From Aquabacterium sp. CECT 9606 (GTDB lineage Bacteria > Pseudomonadota > Gammaproteobacteria > Burkholderiales > Burkholderiaceae_C), in NCBI RefSeq assembly GCF_918741295.1, contig NZ_CAKKNB010000003.1, positions 746,668 through 810,667 of the forward strand: DNA of 64,000 nucleotides, written 5' to 3'. The position numbers and the translations under genes were made by a program. Below the pieces are notes generated by a model, which saw only the letters and a program-made list of their open reading frames with translations, was not told the origin of the DNA and made no database searches. Shown here in pieces: positions 1 through 8,162 of this stretch (its first letter is position 1; each line of letters opens with the position of its first letter).

Positions 1-303
1 GGAAAAGAGGCAGCCACTGAATGTGGCGCCTCACCCGCTATCACGCACTTCCCCACGCAGACGAAACATGCCGAACCCAAGCAAGAAACACGCTGGCGAA
101 TCCCACCTGAATGCCATCGCTAGGCACGATCGACATGCCGCTGCAATCGCTTTGGCAAGGCACTCTGTACAGCCCAAACACTTGGCGCAATCACAACGTG
201 CGCATATTGTCGTAAAAATGCTTGACTCTGAACCCACTAGAGGGTTTCAAATACACACCTGTGTTGCACAGAAATCGGTGCGTTTGCATGGCCGCTTCGC
301 TGC
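1..303. other. No supported gene upstream of czcI
   Basis: The ORFs listed here on both strands lack a recognisable ribosome-binding site and do not resemble known families. A minus-strand ORF (31..237) is cysteine-rich but would start at a GTG with no Shine-Dalgarno sequence. The stretch is probably the distal part of a preceding gene plus the czcI control region. Confidence 0.4.
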
Positions 304-334
304 TTGACATCCTCTTTGCTCCTCCCCCTATACT
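304..334 (+). promoter_or_regulatory. Putative czcI promoter
   Basis: A TTGACA -35 box (304-309) and a TATACT -10 box (329-334) are separated by 19 bp. This long spacer recalls promoters under metal-responsive or two-component activation. The predicted transcription start falls within a few bases of the czcI ATG at 342, and no Shine-Dalgarno sequence lies between. The call rests on the match to sigma-70 consensus hexamers only. Confidence 0.5.
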
Positions 335-341
335 GCCCACC

Positions 342-701
342 ATGCGTCGCTGGCTGACTTTGTTTCTGGTGCTTGTCCTACCGCTCCAATTCAGTTGGGC
401 AGCGGCAGGCATCGCTTGCGCGCATGAAACCGGCTCAGCGGCCCATCACTTTGGGCACCACGTTCACCAACACAAGGCAGACACCAAGCCTGCCAAAGAA
501 AAAGGCAAGGCTGAGGTCAGCAAGAGCATGGCCGACACCGACTGCCCTTACTGCCATGTGAGCGTACCAACGCCCGTCGCCGACATCCCTTTCTTCGAAG
601 CACCCCAAGCCGATTCGGCCAGCCTGCCAGAACCTCTGTCGTTGCGTGCGCTGCTCCTCGAAGAAGCGCCCGAACGGCCCAACTGGCGCCAGCCAGCTTG
701 A
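342..701 (+). CDS. czcI: CzcI-like exported metal-resistance protein
   Basis: This is a 119-residue protein with an N-terminal signal peptide (MRRWLTLFLVLVLPLQFSWA), a histidine-rich stretch (HHFGHHVHQH, around residues 34-43) and a CPYC motif near residue 70. Size, signal, His/Cys content and position directly before czcC match CzcI, a periplasmic protein linked to control of czc efflux operons. The start at 342 is chosen because it opens the signal peptide; the longer ORF from 222 adds a non-signal-like extension across the promoter. No Shine-Dalgarno sequence is visible, so the message may be leaderless. The family is well known but its biochemical role is poorly defined. Confidence 0.75.
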   Translation: MRRWLTLFLVLVLPLQFSWAAAGIACAHETGSAAHHFGHHVHQHKADTKPAKEKGKAEVSKSMADTDCPYCHVSVPTPVADIPFFEAPQADSASLPEPLSLRALLLEEAPERPNWRQPA

Positions 702-802
702 TCCGGCGAGGCGGCCTTTTCTCATTTCTCACTGACGTGAACCGCTAGTTTTACCGCACCGCCGGATCCACCCGTTCTGATTTCGATCAACTGGAGGATT
801 CG

Positions 803-2110
803 ATGCGACATTTGACGTTGGCGCTGGCCGTTGCGCTGTGCTGGCCGCCCACACAAGCTGCGGCGCAAGGCGCTCCGGTGCCTTCGGGCACCCCCACCCA
901 GACCATGGCCCAGACCGCGAGTTCAACCGCACTGAGCCTGGCAGAAGCCTTGAGCCTGGCCGAGACGGCCAATCCAGCCTTGAGGGCCAAGCAAGCCCAG
1001 CTGGCCGCCGCCGAGGGCGCTGCCAGCGATGCTGCGGCGCTGCTGGCCAACAACCCTCAGTTGGCGCTTGAGCGCACCCGCCGTGATGTCCCCGATGCCT
1101 CGGGCACAGAGCGCCGCAAGGAGTGGAACGCTGGCGTGTCACAGGCCTTCGAAATCGCCGGGCAACCTCGATACCGCCGCCAGGCGACTGCCGCCGCCCT
1201 GCAGGCCCTGCGCCTGGAAATTGACGACCTGCGGCGCCAGCAGCAGGCCGAGGTAGCACAGCGCTTCTACCGGGTGCTGGCGTTACAACAACGCATGGAG
1301 CTGGAGACCCAGGCGGTCAAGCTGTTCGACAACACCGCCCAGGCCATCGAGCGCCGCCGTGGTGCTGGCGAGGACACGCGCCTGGACGCCAACGTGGCCT
1401 TGGTGGAAGCCGAGCGGGCCCGCAATCAACTGGCCTCCGTGCAGGAGCAACTCATCGAAGCACGCGCCGCCTTGGCCACGCCTTTGCAACTGCCGTTCTC
1501 GCAACTCCCTCAGGTCAGCGGAGACCTGAGCATCCAGGCCCCGCCCTATTCCGAGGCCCAGTTGCTGGAGCGTACACCGGCCCTGCCCCGCCTGCAGGCG
1601 CTCACGGCCCGGGCCAGCAGCGCGCAGGCCAGGCTTCAGTTGGAGCAGGCCGCCCGCTACCCCGATGTGACCCTGGGGTTGAACATCGGCCTGGAGGGGA
1701 CCTCCCAGGCGCGCGAGCGTTTGACCACCTTGACATTCGCTGTGCCCCTGCCTTTGTTCAAACACAACGGGGCCGCCATCGGGGCCGCAAGCAGCGAGGC
1801 CGCCCAGGCTGCCGTCGAACGTCAGGCTGCGGAGCGGGACGCGCCCGCCCAGATCCACGCGCTGTGGGCGCGGCTGGATAGCCTGCGCCAGCGCATCGAC
1901 CGCTTGCAGCGGTCGGTGTTGCCCGCCCTGGCAAAAAACGAGGAGCTGTCCGTCAAGTCCCTGCGGGCAGGCCAGATCGGCCTGCTGGAGCTGATCGTCA
2001 CCAACCGGCAATCGCTCGATGCGCGCCGCGACCTGGTGGACGCACAGATCGACTACCAAACCACACGGCTCGCTCTTGAAGCGGCCGCTGGCTGGACCAA
2101 CCAGCCATGA
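803..2110 (+). CDS. czcC: CzcC, outer-membrane channel of an RND metal efflux pump
   Basis: This is a 435-residue TolC-family outer-membrane factor with a cleavable signal peptide (about residues 1-22). It carries the long Ala/Gln/Glu-rich coiled-coil repeats typical of the trimeric periplasmic tunnel, such as LSLAEALSLAETANPALRAK. A GGAGG ribosome-binding site precedes the ATG. It lies between czcI and czcB with short gaps, so the order is czcICBA. It should form the outer-membrane exit for divalent cations pumped by CzcA with CzcB. Length is normal for CzcC and no defects are seen. Confidence 0.9.
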   Translation: MRHLTLALAVALCWPPTQAAAQGAPVPSGTPTQTMAQTASSTALSLAEALSLAETANPALRAKQAQLAAAEGAASDAAALLANNPQLALERTRRDVPDASGTERRKEWNAGVSQAFEIAGQPRYRRQATAAALQALRLEIDDLRRQQQAEVAQRFYRVLALQQRMELETQAVKLFDNTAQAIERRRGAGEDTRLDANVALVEAERARNQLASVQEQLIEARAALATPLQLPFSQLPQVSGDLSIQAPPYSEAQLLERTPALPRLQALTARASSAQARLQLEQAARYPDVTLGLNIGLEGTSQARERLTTLTFAVPLPLFKHNGAAIGAASSEAAQAAVERQAAERDAPAQIHALWARLDSLRQRIDRLQRSVLPALAKNEELSVKSLRAGQIGLLELIVTNRQSLDARRDLVDAQIDYQTTRLALEAAAGWTNQP

Positions 2111-2120
2111 GGAATAGAAC

Positions 2121-3335
2121 ATGAACCACACACCCCATCCCCAGCTGCACGCCAGCATCGTCGCGTTGACCGTCGCCCTGCTGTGCACGGGCTTGGTCGC
2201 CTGCGGCGCCTCCAACAAGGAAGCCGACGGCAAAGCCGCCTCAACTCAAGGCACATCCGCCACGCCAGAGACCAGCGCGGAGGCCAAGCACGAAGAAGGC
2301 GACGGTCTGAGATTGAGCGACGATGAAGCCAAGCGTGCAGGCTTGCAAGTCCAGACTCTGCAGCCCAGCTCGCAGGCTGATGTGGTGACCGTGACTGCCA
2401 CGATCAAAGCCAATCAGGACCGGATCGCACAAGTGGCCCCGCGCGTCGAGGGACGCATCACACAAGTCAGCGCCAATCTTGGCGACAACGTGCGTGCCGG
2501 CCAGGTGCTGGCAACGCTGGACAGCGTCGCGCTCGGCGAGGCGCAATCGGCCTTGCAGCAAGCACAGTCTGCCCACCGCGTCGCGCAAGCGGACTTCCAG
2601 CGAGCCCAGACCCTGAGCGCTGAAGAGATCATTCCCCAGAGGGAACTGCTGCGCGCCAAGGCTGAGTTTGAAAAGGCGTCGAGCGAGTTGCGTGCCACCG
2701 AGGACAAACTGCGCCTGCTGGGTGCTTCGCCGCAACGAGGCGGCCGGGCCGAATCGAATTTCCTGCTGACCGCGCCCTTGGCAGGCACGGTGATTCAGAA
2801 GAAAGCGGCCGTGGGGGAACTGGCCAGTGCCAGCGAGCCGGTCTTTACGGTGGCCGACCTGTCCATTGTGTGGATCGAGGCCAGCCTCACCGAAGACCTG
2901 CTGGCCAAGGTCAGGAAAGGCGCGTCGGCCACCGTGACGGTGTCCGCCTACCCAGGACAGACCTTCGCGGGCAAGGTGACGTACATCGCCGGTGTGCTGG
3001 ACAAGGACAGCCGGACCATCCCGGCGCGAATCGAGGTTGACAACAAGGACGGGCGTCTCAAACCGGAGATGTTCGCCTCGGCGATCATTGAGACCGGCCA
3101 GGCCCAAGCCGACGTACTGAGCGTGCCAGAAGCCGCCGTCGTGCTGCTGCAGGGCCAGCCCACGGTGTTCGTGTCAGAGCATGGCGGCTATGAGGCACGA
3201 CCAGTGGAACTGGGCGACAAGGTCGGTGGGCGAACCACCATTCGCGCGGGCCTGCTGGCTGGCGACAAGGTTGTCACGGTAGGCGCTTACGCGCTCAAAG
3301 CCCGTCTGCTGAAGTCGCAGATCAGCGCAGAGTAG
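2121..3335 (+). CDS. czcB: CzcB, periplasmic adaptor lipoprotein of the RND pump
   Basis: This is a 404-residue membrane-fusion protein. It starts with a lipoprotein signal ending in the lipobox LVAC (about residues 25-28), then a Glu/Lys-rich linker. A barrel-sandwich/biotinyl-lipoyl-like region (VAPRVEGRITQVSANLGDNV) flanks an alpha-helical hairpin, and a C-terminal beta-barrel follows. It links CzcA to CzcC across the periplasm. It starts 11 bp after czcC and ends 20 bp before czcA, so it is cotranscribed. Lipid anchoring fits an inner-membrane-tethered adaptor. Confidence 0.88.
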   Translation: MNHTPHPQLHASIVALTVALLCTGLVACGASNKEADGKAASTQGTSATPETSAEAKHEEGDGLRLSDDEAKRAGLQVQTLQPSSQADVVTVTATIKANQDRIAQVAPRVEGRITQVSANLGDNVRAGQVLATLDSVALGEAQSALQQAQSAHRVAQADFQRAQTLSAEEIIPQRELLRAKAEFEKASSELRATEDKLRLLGASPQRGGRAESNFLLTAPLAGTVIQKKAAVGELASASEPVFTVADLSIVWIEASLTEDLLAKVRKGASATVTVSAYPGQTFAGKVTYIAGVLDKDSRTIPARIEVDNKDGRLKPEMFASAIIETGQAQADVLSVPEAAVVLLQGQPTVFVSEHGGYEARPVELGDKVGGRTTIRAGLLAGDKVVTVGAYALKARLLKSQISAE

Positions 3336-3354
3336 TCACCAGAGGCACCCCACC

Positions 3355-6300
3355 ATGCTCAATGCCATCGTTGACGCCTCGCTGCGTTACAAAGTTCTCG
3401 TAATCGTCGCCTTCGTGGTGCTCACCGGCCTGGGCGTGCGCGCCTTCCAACAGGTGCCGGTCGATGCCTTCCCGGACGTGACGCCGGTCCAGGTCAACAT
3501 CTATACGGAGTCTCCCGGCCTGGCCGCCGAAGACGTGGAGAAATTGCTCACTGCGCCGATCGAAGGCTCCATGGCAGGACTTGCCGGTGTCGAGGAAGTG
3601 CGCTCGGTTTCCTTGTTCGGCCTGTCCTACGTTGGCGTTTATTTCAAGGACGATGTGGACATCTACTTTGCACGCCGACTCGTCGGGGAGAAGCTCCAGG
3701 AGGCCAAGGAGCGCCTGCCCAAAGGCTACGGAGAGCCTGTACTGGGGCCCAACAGTTCCGGTCTGGGCCAGGTTTTTTGGTACACCGTCGAGTCGGCGGA
3801 CAAGAAGCTGAGCACCATGGACTTGCGCACGATGCACGACTGGACCGTGCGCTTGATCCTGCGTACCGCGCCTGGCGTCGATGACGTCGTCTCATGGGGC
3901 GGCGAGGAAAAGCAGTACCAGGTCCAGATCGACCCGCGCAAGCTGATCAAGTACGGCCTGTCGTTCAAGCAGGTGATGGAGGCCCTGGCCGCCAACAACA
4001 AGCAAGTGGGCGGTCAGTACATCAACATGGGGGCGGAGCAATACCTGGTTCGTGGCCTTGGCCTGGTCGCCAACACCACGGACATCGGCAGCATCGTCGT
4101 GGCCGAGCGCAACGGTTCGCCCATCTATGTGCGCGATGTCTCAGAGATCAAACAAGCCCCGGCATTGCGCTTCGGCGCCGTGACCCGCGATGGCAAGGAG
4201 GCTGTCTTGGGCATGGCCTTATCGCGTGTGAACGAAAACGCACAGAAGGTGGTCGATGCCGTGAAGGGCAAATTGGCCACCGCCCAGGCGGCCTTGCCCA
4301 AGGGGGTCGAGCTCAAGGCCATTTACGACCGCACGGAACTGGTCCAGAAAGCGCTCAAGACGGCGGAGAGCGCGCTGGTAGAGGGCTCGATCCTGGTCGC
4401 CGTGATCCTCTTTCTGTTCCTGGGTGAGATCCGCTCGGCCATCGTGGTGATTGTCACACTGCCCCTGGCCATGCTGATCGCCTTCCTGCTGATGAACCAA
4501 TTTGGTCTGTCGGCCAACCTGATGTCGCTGGCCGGTCTGGCCATCGGCACGGGGATGATGGTGGACGGAGCGGTCGTGATGGTCGAGAACGCTTTCCGCC
4601 TGCTGGCGCATGCGCGTGAATCGGGCAAGCCCATCAAGCAGACCCACCTGATCCTCGAAGCGGCGCGCGAGGTCGTCAACCCGATCGCCTTCGCGATCAT
4701 GATCATCATCGTCGTCTTCCTTCCCCTGTTCTCGCTGACTGGCCTTGAGGGCAAGCTCTTCAAGCCCATGGCTCTGACCATCACGTTCGCGATGGCCGGC
4801 TCGCTGCTGCTGTCCTTGACATTGGTGCCGGTGCTCGCGGCGCTGATCCTCAAACCCAAAGAAGAAAAGGACACTTTCCTGGTTCGCAAGGCCAAGCAGG
4901 CCTACCTGCCACTGCTGGACTGGGCACTGGAGCGCAAGAAGCGTGTGGTCGGCACGGCCATCGCCTTGCTGATTGGCTCGCTGGCACTCTTTCCTTTTCT
5001 GGGCACGGAGTTCATGCCCCAATTGCAGGAGGGCACGATCCAGTTCCGCGTCACCGGCATCCCTTCGACCTCGCTGGAGGAGTCGATCCGCGTCTCCAAT
5101 GTGGTCAGCGCTGAACTCCACAAGCGCTTTCCTCAGGTGCGCTCGGTCCTGTCCACCATCGGCCGCGCCGAAATGGGCGAGACCTCGGATGTGAACTACA
5201 TGGAGGTCAACCTCGACACCAAACCGCAGACCGAGTGGCCGGAGAAGATCTCGTACAGCAAGTTGGCCTCCGACATGCAGGAGGCGCTAGAAAAGGCCGT
5301 GCCGACCGCAGTGTTCGGCGCCACGCAACCGATTCAATCGCGGGTTGAGGAGCTGATCTCAGGGGTGCGAGCCACTTTGGCGCTCAAGCTGTACGGCGAG
5401 GACCTGGAGACGCTGGATCGCTTGACCAACCAACTCAAGGGCGTGCTGGGCAAGGTCAACGGCGCGGCCGACCTCTCGGCCGAGGCCAACAAGGGAAAGC
5501 CGCAGATCATCATCAAGGTGAACCGGGCCGCCGCCGCGCGACTTGGGATCAACGCCGACGAGATCCTGGAGGTCGTGCAATCGGGCATCGGCGGCAGCAC
5601 CGTCTCCACGCTGATCGACGGCACCAAGCGCTTTGACATCACCGTGCGCCTGGCCGACCAATACCGGGTGGACCCGAGCACCATCGGCGCCATCCCGATC
5701 CGCACGGGCGAAGGCGCGCTGGTGCCATTTTCACAAGTGGCCACGATAGAACTCGACGAAGGCTACTCCTTCGTGCGCCGCGAAGCGCTGCACCGCTACT
5801 CGGTGCTGCAGATGGATGTGAAAGGGCGCGACGTCGATGGCTTCGTCAAGGAGGCGGACACGCTGATCAAGCAACAGGTCAAACTACCGCCCGGATACTG
5901 GATCGAATGGGGTGGCGCCTTTGAAAACCAGCAACGCGCGATGGCCCGCCTGGCGCTGATCGTGCCCTTGACCATTGGGCTGATCTTCATCCTACTCTAC
6001 ACAGCGTTCAATTCGCTTCGGCACGCAACGCTGATCATCGCCAACGTGCCGTTCGCCATCATCGGTGGCATCGTGGGACTGTTCGCCAGCGGGCAGTACC
6101 TGTCGGTCCCATCGGCCATTGGCTTCATCGCCGTGTTCGGCGTGGCCATGCTCAACGGCATCGTCATGGTGTCCTTCCTCAATGGCCTGCGTCAGCAGGG
6201 CCTGCCGGTGAGGCAAGCCGTGCGACAAGGCGCAGCCATGCGCCTGCGGCCCGTGCTGATGACCGCCTCGGTGGCGATTCTGGGGCTCGTGCCAATGCTG

Positions 6301-6480
6301 ATCTCCACCGGCGTTGGCGCCGAGACGCAGCGGCCATTGGCGACTGTGGTGGTAGGCGGACTGTTCACATCCACCATGCTCACCCTGCTATTGCTTCCCC
6401 TCATGTACGAATGGGCCGAGTTGCGCGCCGAACGGCGTGCCGCGGCCAGTGATGTGTCCACCAACGGAGAACGAGCATGA
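3355..6480 (+). CDS. czcA: CzcA-like heavy-metal RND transporter (HME family)
   Basis: This is a 1041-residue proton-driven RND pump with the usual architecture of 12 TM helices and two large periplasmic loops. The N-terminus (PVDAFPDVTPVQV) is typical of HME-RND proteins. The TM4 proton-relay segment reads GLAIGTGMMVDGAVVMVEN, keeping Asp404 and Glu411. The position equivalent to the first Asp of the DFGxxxDG signature of Zn/Co/Cd-exporting CzcA is a glycine. The divalent-cation specificity is therefore uncertain despite the czcICBA context. The stop overlaps the start of the next gene (ATGA). Confidence 0.88.
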   Translation: MLNAIVDASLRYKVLVIVAFVVLTGLGVRAFQQVPVDAFPDVTPVQVNIYTESPGLAAEDVEKLLTAPIEGSMAGLAGVEEVRSVSLFGLSYVGVYFKDDVDIYFARRLVGEKLQEAKERLPKGYGEPVLGPNSSGLGQVFWYTVESADKKLSTMDLRTMHDWTVRLILRTAPGVDDVVSWGGEEKQYQVQIDPRKLIKYGLSFKQVMEALAANNKQVGGQYINMGAEQYLVRGLGLVANTTDIGSIVVAERNGSPIYVRDVSEIKQAPALRFGAVTRDGKEAVLGMALSRVNENAQKVVDAVKGKLATAQAALPKGVELKAIYDRTELVQKALKTAESALVEGSILVAVILFLFLGEIRSAIVVIVTLPLAMLIAFLLMNQFGLSANLMSLAGLAIGTGMMVDGAVVMVENAFRLLAHARESGKPIKQTHLILEAAREVVNPIAFAIMIIIVVFLPLFSLTGLEGKLFKPMALTITFAMAGSLLLSLTLVPVLAALILKPKEEKDTFLVRKAKQAYLPLLDWALERKKRVVGTAIALLIGSLALFPFLGTEFMPQLQEGTIQFRVTGIPSTSLEESIRVSNVVSAELHKRFPQVRSVLSTIGRAEMGETSDVNYMEVNLDTKPQTEWPEKISYSKLASDMQEALEKAVPTAVFGATQPIQSRVEELISGVRATLALKLYGEDLETLDRLTNQLKGVLGKVNGAADLSAEANKGKPQIIIKVNRAAAARLGINADEILEVVQSGIGGSTVSTLIDGTKRFDITVRLADQYRVDPSTIGAIPIRTGEGALVPFSQVATIELDEGYSFVRREALHRYSVLQMDVKGRDVDGFVKEADTLIKQQVKLPPGYWIEWGGAFENQQRAMARLALIVPLTIGLIFILLYTAFNSLRHATLIIANVPFAIIGGIVGLFASGQYLSVPSAIGFIAVFGVAMLNGIVMVSFLNGLRQQGLPVRQAVRQGAAMRLRPVLMTASVAILGLVPMLISTGVGAETQRPLATVVVGGLFTSTMLTLLLLPLMYEWAELRAERRAAASDVSTNGERA

Positions 6481-6812
6481 AAGAAATCAAGGCCTATGTG
6501 CACCGTAATCGGGTGGCTGACGTGATTGCCGCACTCAAGAACTCACCCGCCTGGAACAGTCACCCCTCGCCTCAGCACAACCTGACTTTGTACATCGTGC
6601 AGGGCTCGCTCGTGCCACTCGATGATGCTGAAAGGCGTTATTCAATCGACCTGGGTGACGAGGTCGTCAGCGAGTACAAGCTGGAGCTGCATTGCGACGA
6701 TGCGCACGCCGACGAATTCGTCAAGGTCATTGCGGACTCGGCGCGCACCGGCCAGACCATCGCGGGCTGGATCTATATCATGGATGTGCAACAGACACAG
6801 GTCATCCAATGA
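6477..6812 (+). CDS. PII-like protein of the metal-efflux-associated group (PII-NG type)
   Basis: This is a 111-residue protein with a PII-like layout: a beta strand (MKEIKAYVHR), an ADVIAAL helix, a central loop, and a C-terminal ARTGQTIAGWIYIMDVQQ resembling the TG.IGDGKIFV segment of GlnB. The usual uridylylated T-loop tyrosine context is absent. Its ATG overlaps the czcA stop by 4 bp, so it is translationally coupled to the pump. A branch of the PII superfamily called PII-NG is known from metal-efflux clusters; its function is unproven, and regulation of the RND pump by protein contact or metal binding is an inference. Confidence 0.7.
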   Translation: MKEIKAYVHRNRVADVIAALKNSPAWNSHPSPQHNLTLYIVQGSLVPLDDAERRYSIDLGDEVVSEYKLELHCDDAHADEFVKVIADSARTGQTIAGWIYIMDVQQTQVIQ

Positions 6813-6948
6813 GCACCCTGCACATCACTGGTTCAAGCTCGAGGCCGTCTCAGCCCACCCACGCGACGCCCGGTTCCGAGTGCGCTTTACCCCGGGCATC
6901 GGTACCTGCCGCAGCCCTGTTCATCAACATAACGTTGAAAGTTTCATC

Positions 6949-7317
6949 ATGATCAAATCATTGACATGGGTAACCCTTGGCTTGGGGTTGCTGACCACGG
7001 GCTGTGCCACCATGGACACAGAAGACTATGGCTACAAGGACGGCTGGAGAAAGGCTCGCGTGGTGGAGGTCGGCGATGCCGCATCACCGATGAAGGCATC
7101 CCAGAAAGACTGTCGCGCGGAGATGGGCCCGAACGCACCGTACAAGCGCTTTGCAGTCGTCTCTTACAGCTTTGGCGGCAACCCCAAGTTCAAAGCCAAG
7201 CAGATTTCGGCGGTGCCAGACAAGCTGGATCTGAAGGCAGACGACTTCGTGTACGTCAACCTACGGGACTGCCAGGCGCCGTTACGCAAGCGGGAGTTGC
7301 CCTTCAAAAATTCCTGA
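6949..7317 (+). CDS. Small putative lipoprotein in the metal cluster
   Basis: This is a 122-residue protein with a lipoprotein signal (MIKSLTWVTLGLGLLTTGC, lipobox TTGC). The mature part, which includes MDTEDYGYKDGWRKARV and YKRFAVVSYSFGG, has two further cysteines. The start at 6949 is preferred over the listed upstream start because it opens the lipoprotein signal. It sits 136 bp after the PII-like gene and 15 bp before the ZIP gene. No functional family is recognised. Metal or envelope-stress involvement is suggested only by its neighbours. Confidence 0.65.
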   Translation: MIKSLTWVTLGLGLLTTGCATMDTEDYGYKDGWRKARVVEVGDAASPMKASQKDCRAEMGPNAPYKRFAVVSYSFGGNPKFKAKQISAVPDKLDLKADDFVYVNLRDCQAPLRKRELPFKNS

Positions 7318-7332
7318 CCCCGCAGGACGCCC

Positions 7333-8058
7333 ATGAGCGCCGCCATCTTGCAAGTCTTCTTGTTCACCTTGCCCGCCTTCGGCATTGCGACGGTGGGCGC
7401 GGTCATCGCCGCCCTGCGCCCGCCCACCGACAAGGTCACCAGCCTGATTCAGCATTTCGCGGCGGGCATAGTCTTCGCGGCCACCGCGCTGGAGCTGCTG
7501 CCCAAGGAGAGGACGCAATCCCCCCTGCCCGTGGTGATCGGTTTTGCCCTGGGGCTGGCGCTGATGCTGCTAGTGCGGCAGGTGGCTGGCACCATCGAAA
7601 AGCGCGAGCAGGCCAGCCGCTACCCTTACGGCTTGCTGCTGGTCACGGCCATCGACCTCGTCATTGACGGGCTGGTGCTCGGCATGGCGTTCTCCAGTGG
7701 CGAGAAAACCGGGATCCTCATTGCAGCCGCCCTGACGCTTGAGGTCCTGTTCCTGGCCCTGGCCATCAGCGGCGCGATGTCCAAGGCAGGCATCGGCCGA
7801 GCCCAGACCATGATGGTGCCGCCCGCCTTGGCCCTGTTGCTGACCGTCTCGGCGATGGCCGGTCGGATGCTCTTTGCAGGCCTGGGTACTTTTCCCTTCA
7901 CGGTGTTCCTGGGCATCGGGACCGTCGCGCTGCTCTACCTTGTGACCGAAGAACTGCTCGTCGAAGCCCACGAAGTAGAAGAGACGTCATGGGCGGTGAG
8001 CGCCTTTTTCGCCGGTTTTTTGTTGTTCCTGGTCATTGAAATGCTGGTGGAGGCCTGA
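7333..8058 (+). CDS. ZIP-family divalent metal transporter
   Basis: This is a 241-residue integral membrane protein with about eight TM helices. It resembles the ZIP family in LIQHFAAGIVFAATALELLP (TM2) and VTAIDLVIDGLVLGMAFSSGE (TM4). The canonical TM4 HNxPEG metal-binding motif is altered to IDGLVLG. The TM5 helix ALTLEVLFLALAISGAM resembles the HE.P-containing helix but lacks its histidine. Direction and substrate cannot be read from sequence. Context in an efflux island favours metal detoxification or zinc homeostasis. Confidence 0.7.
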   Translation: MSAAILQVFLFTLPAFGIATVGAVIAALRPPTDKVTSLIQHFAAGIVFAATALELLPKERTQSPLPVVIGFALGLALMLLVRQVAGTIEKREQASRYPYGLLLVTAIDLVIDGLVLGMAFSSGEKTGILIAAALTLEVLFLALAISGAMSKAGIGRAQTMMVPPALALLLTVSAMAGRMLFAGLGTFPFTVFLGIGTVALLYLVTEELLVEAHEVEETSWAVSAFFAGFLLFLVIEMLVEA

Positions 8059-8162
8059 GGTCAGCAATGTCGCCGGACCAATGACCCACCACCCACGCAA
8101 TGGCGATCGGCATGTCGTTTGCCGCCCGAGACCAAACACTCAACACTAGAAAGGTCGAGATC

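Noticed and set aside
31-237. Cysteine-rich minus-strand ORF (CARCDCAKCLGCTEC) resembling a metallothionein
   Set aside because: GTG start without a Shine-Dalgarno, no recognisable family, and a C-terminal half of unlike composition. Kept only as a note because of its place beside czcI.
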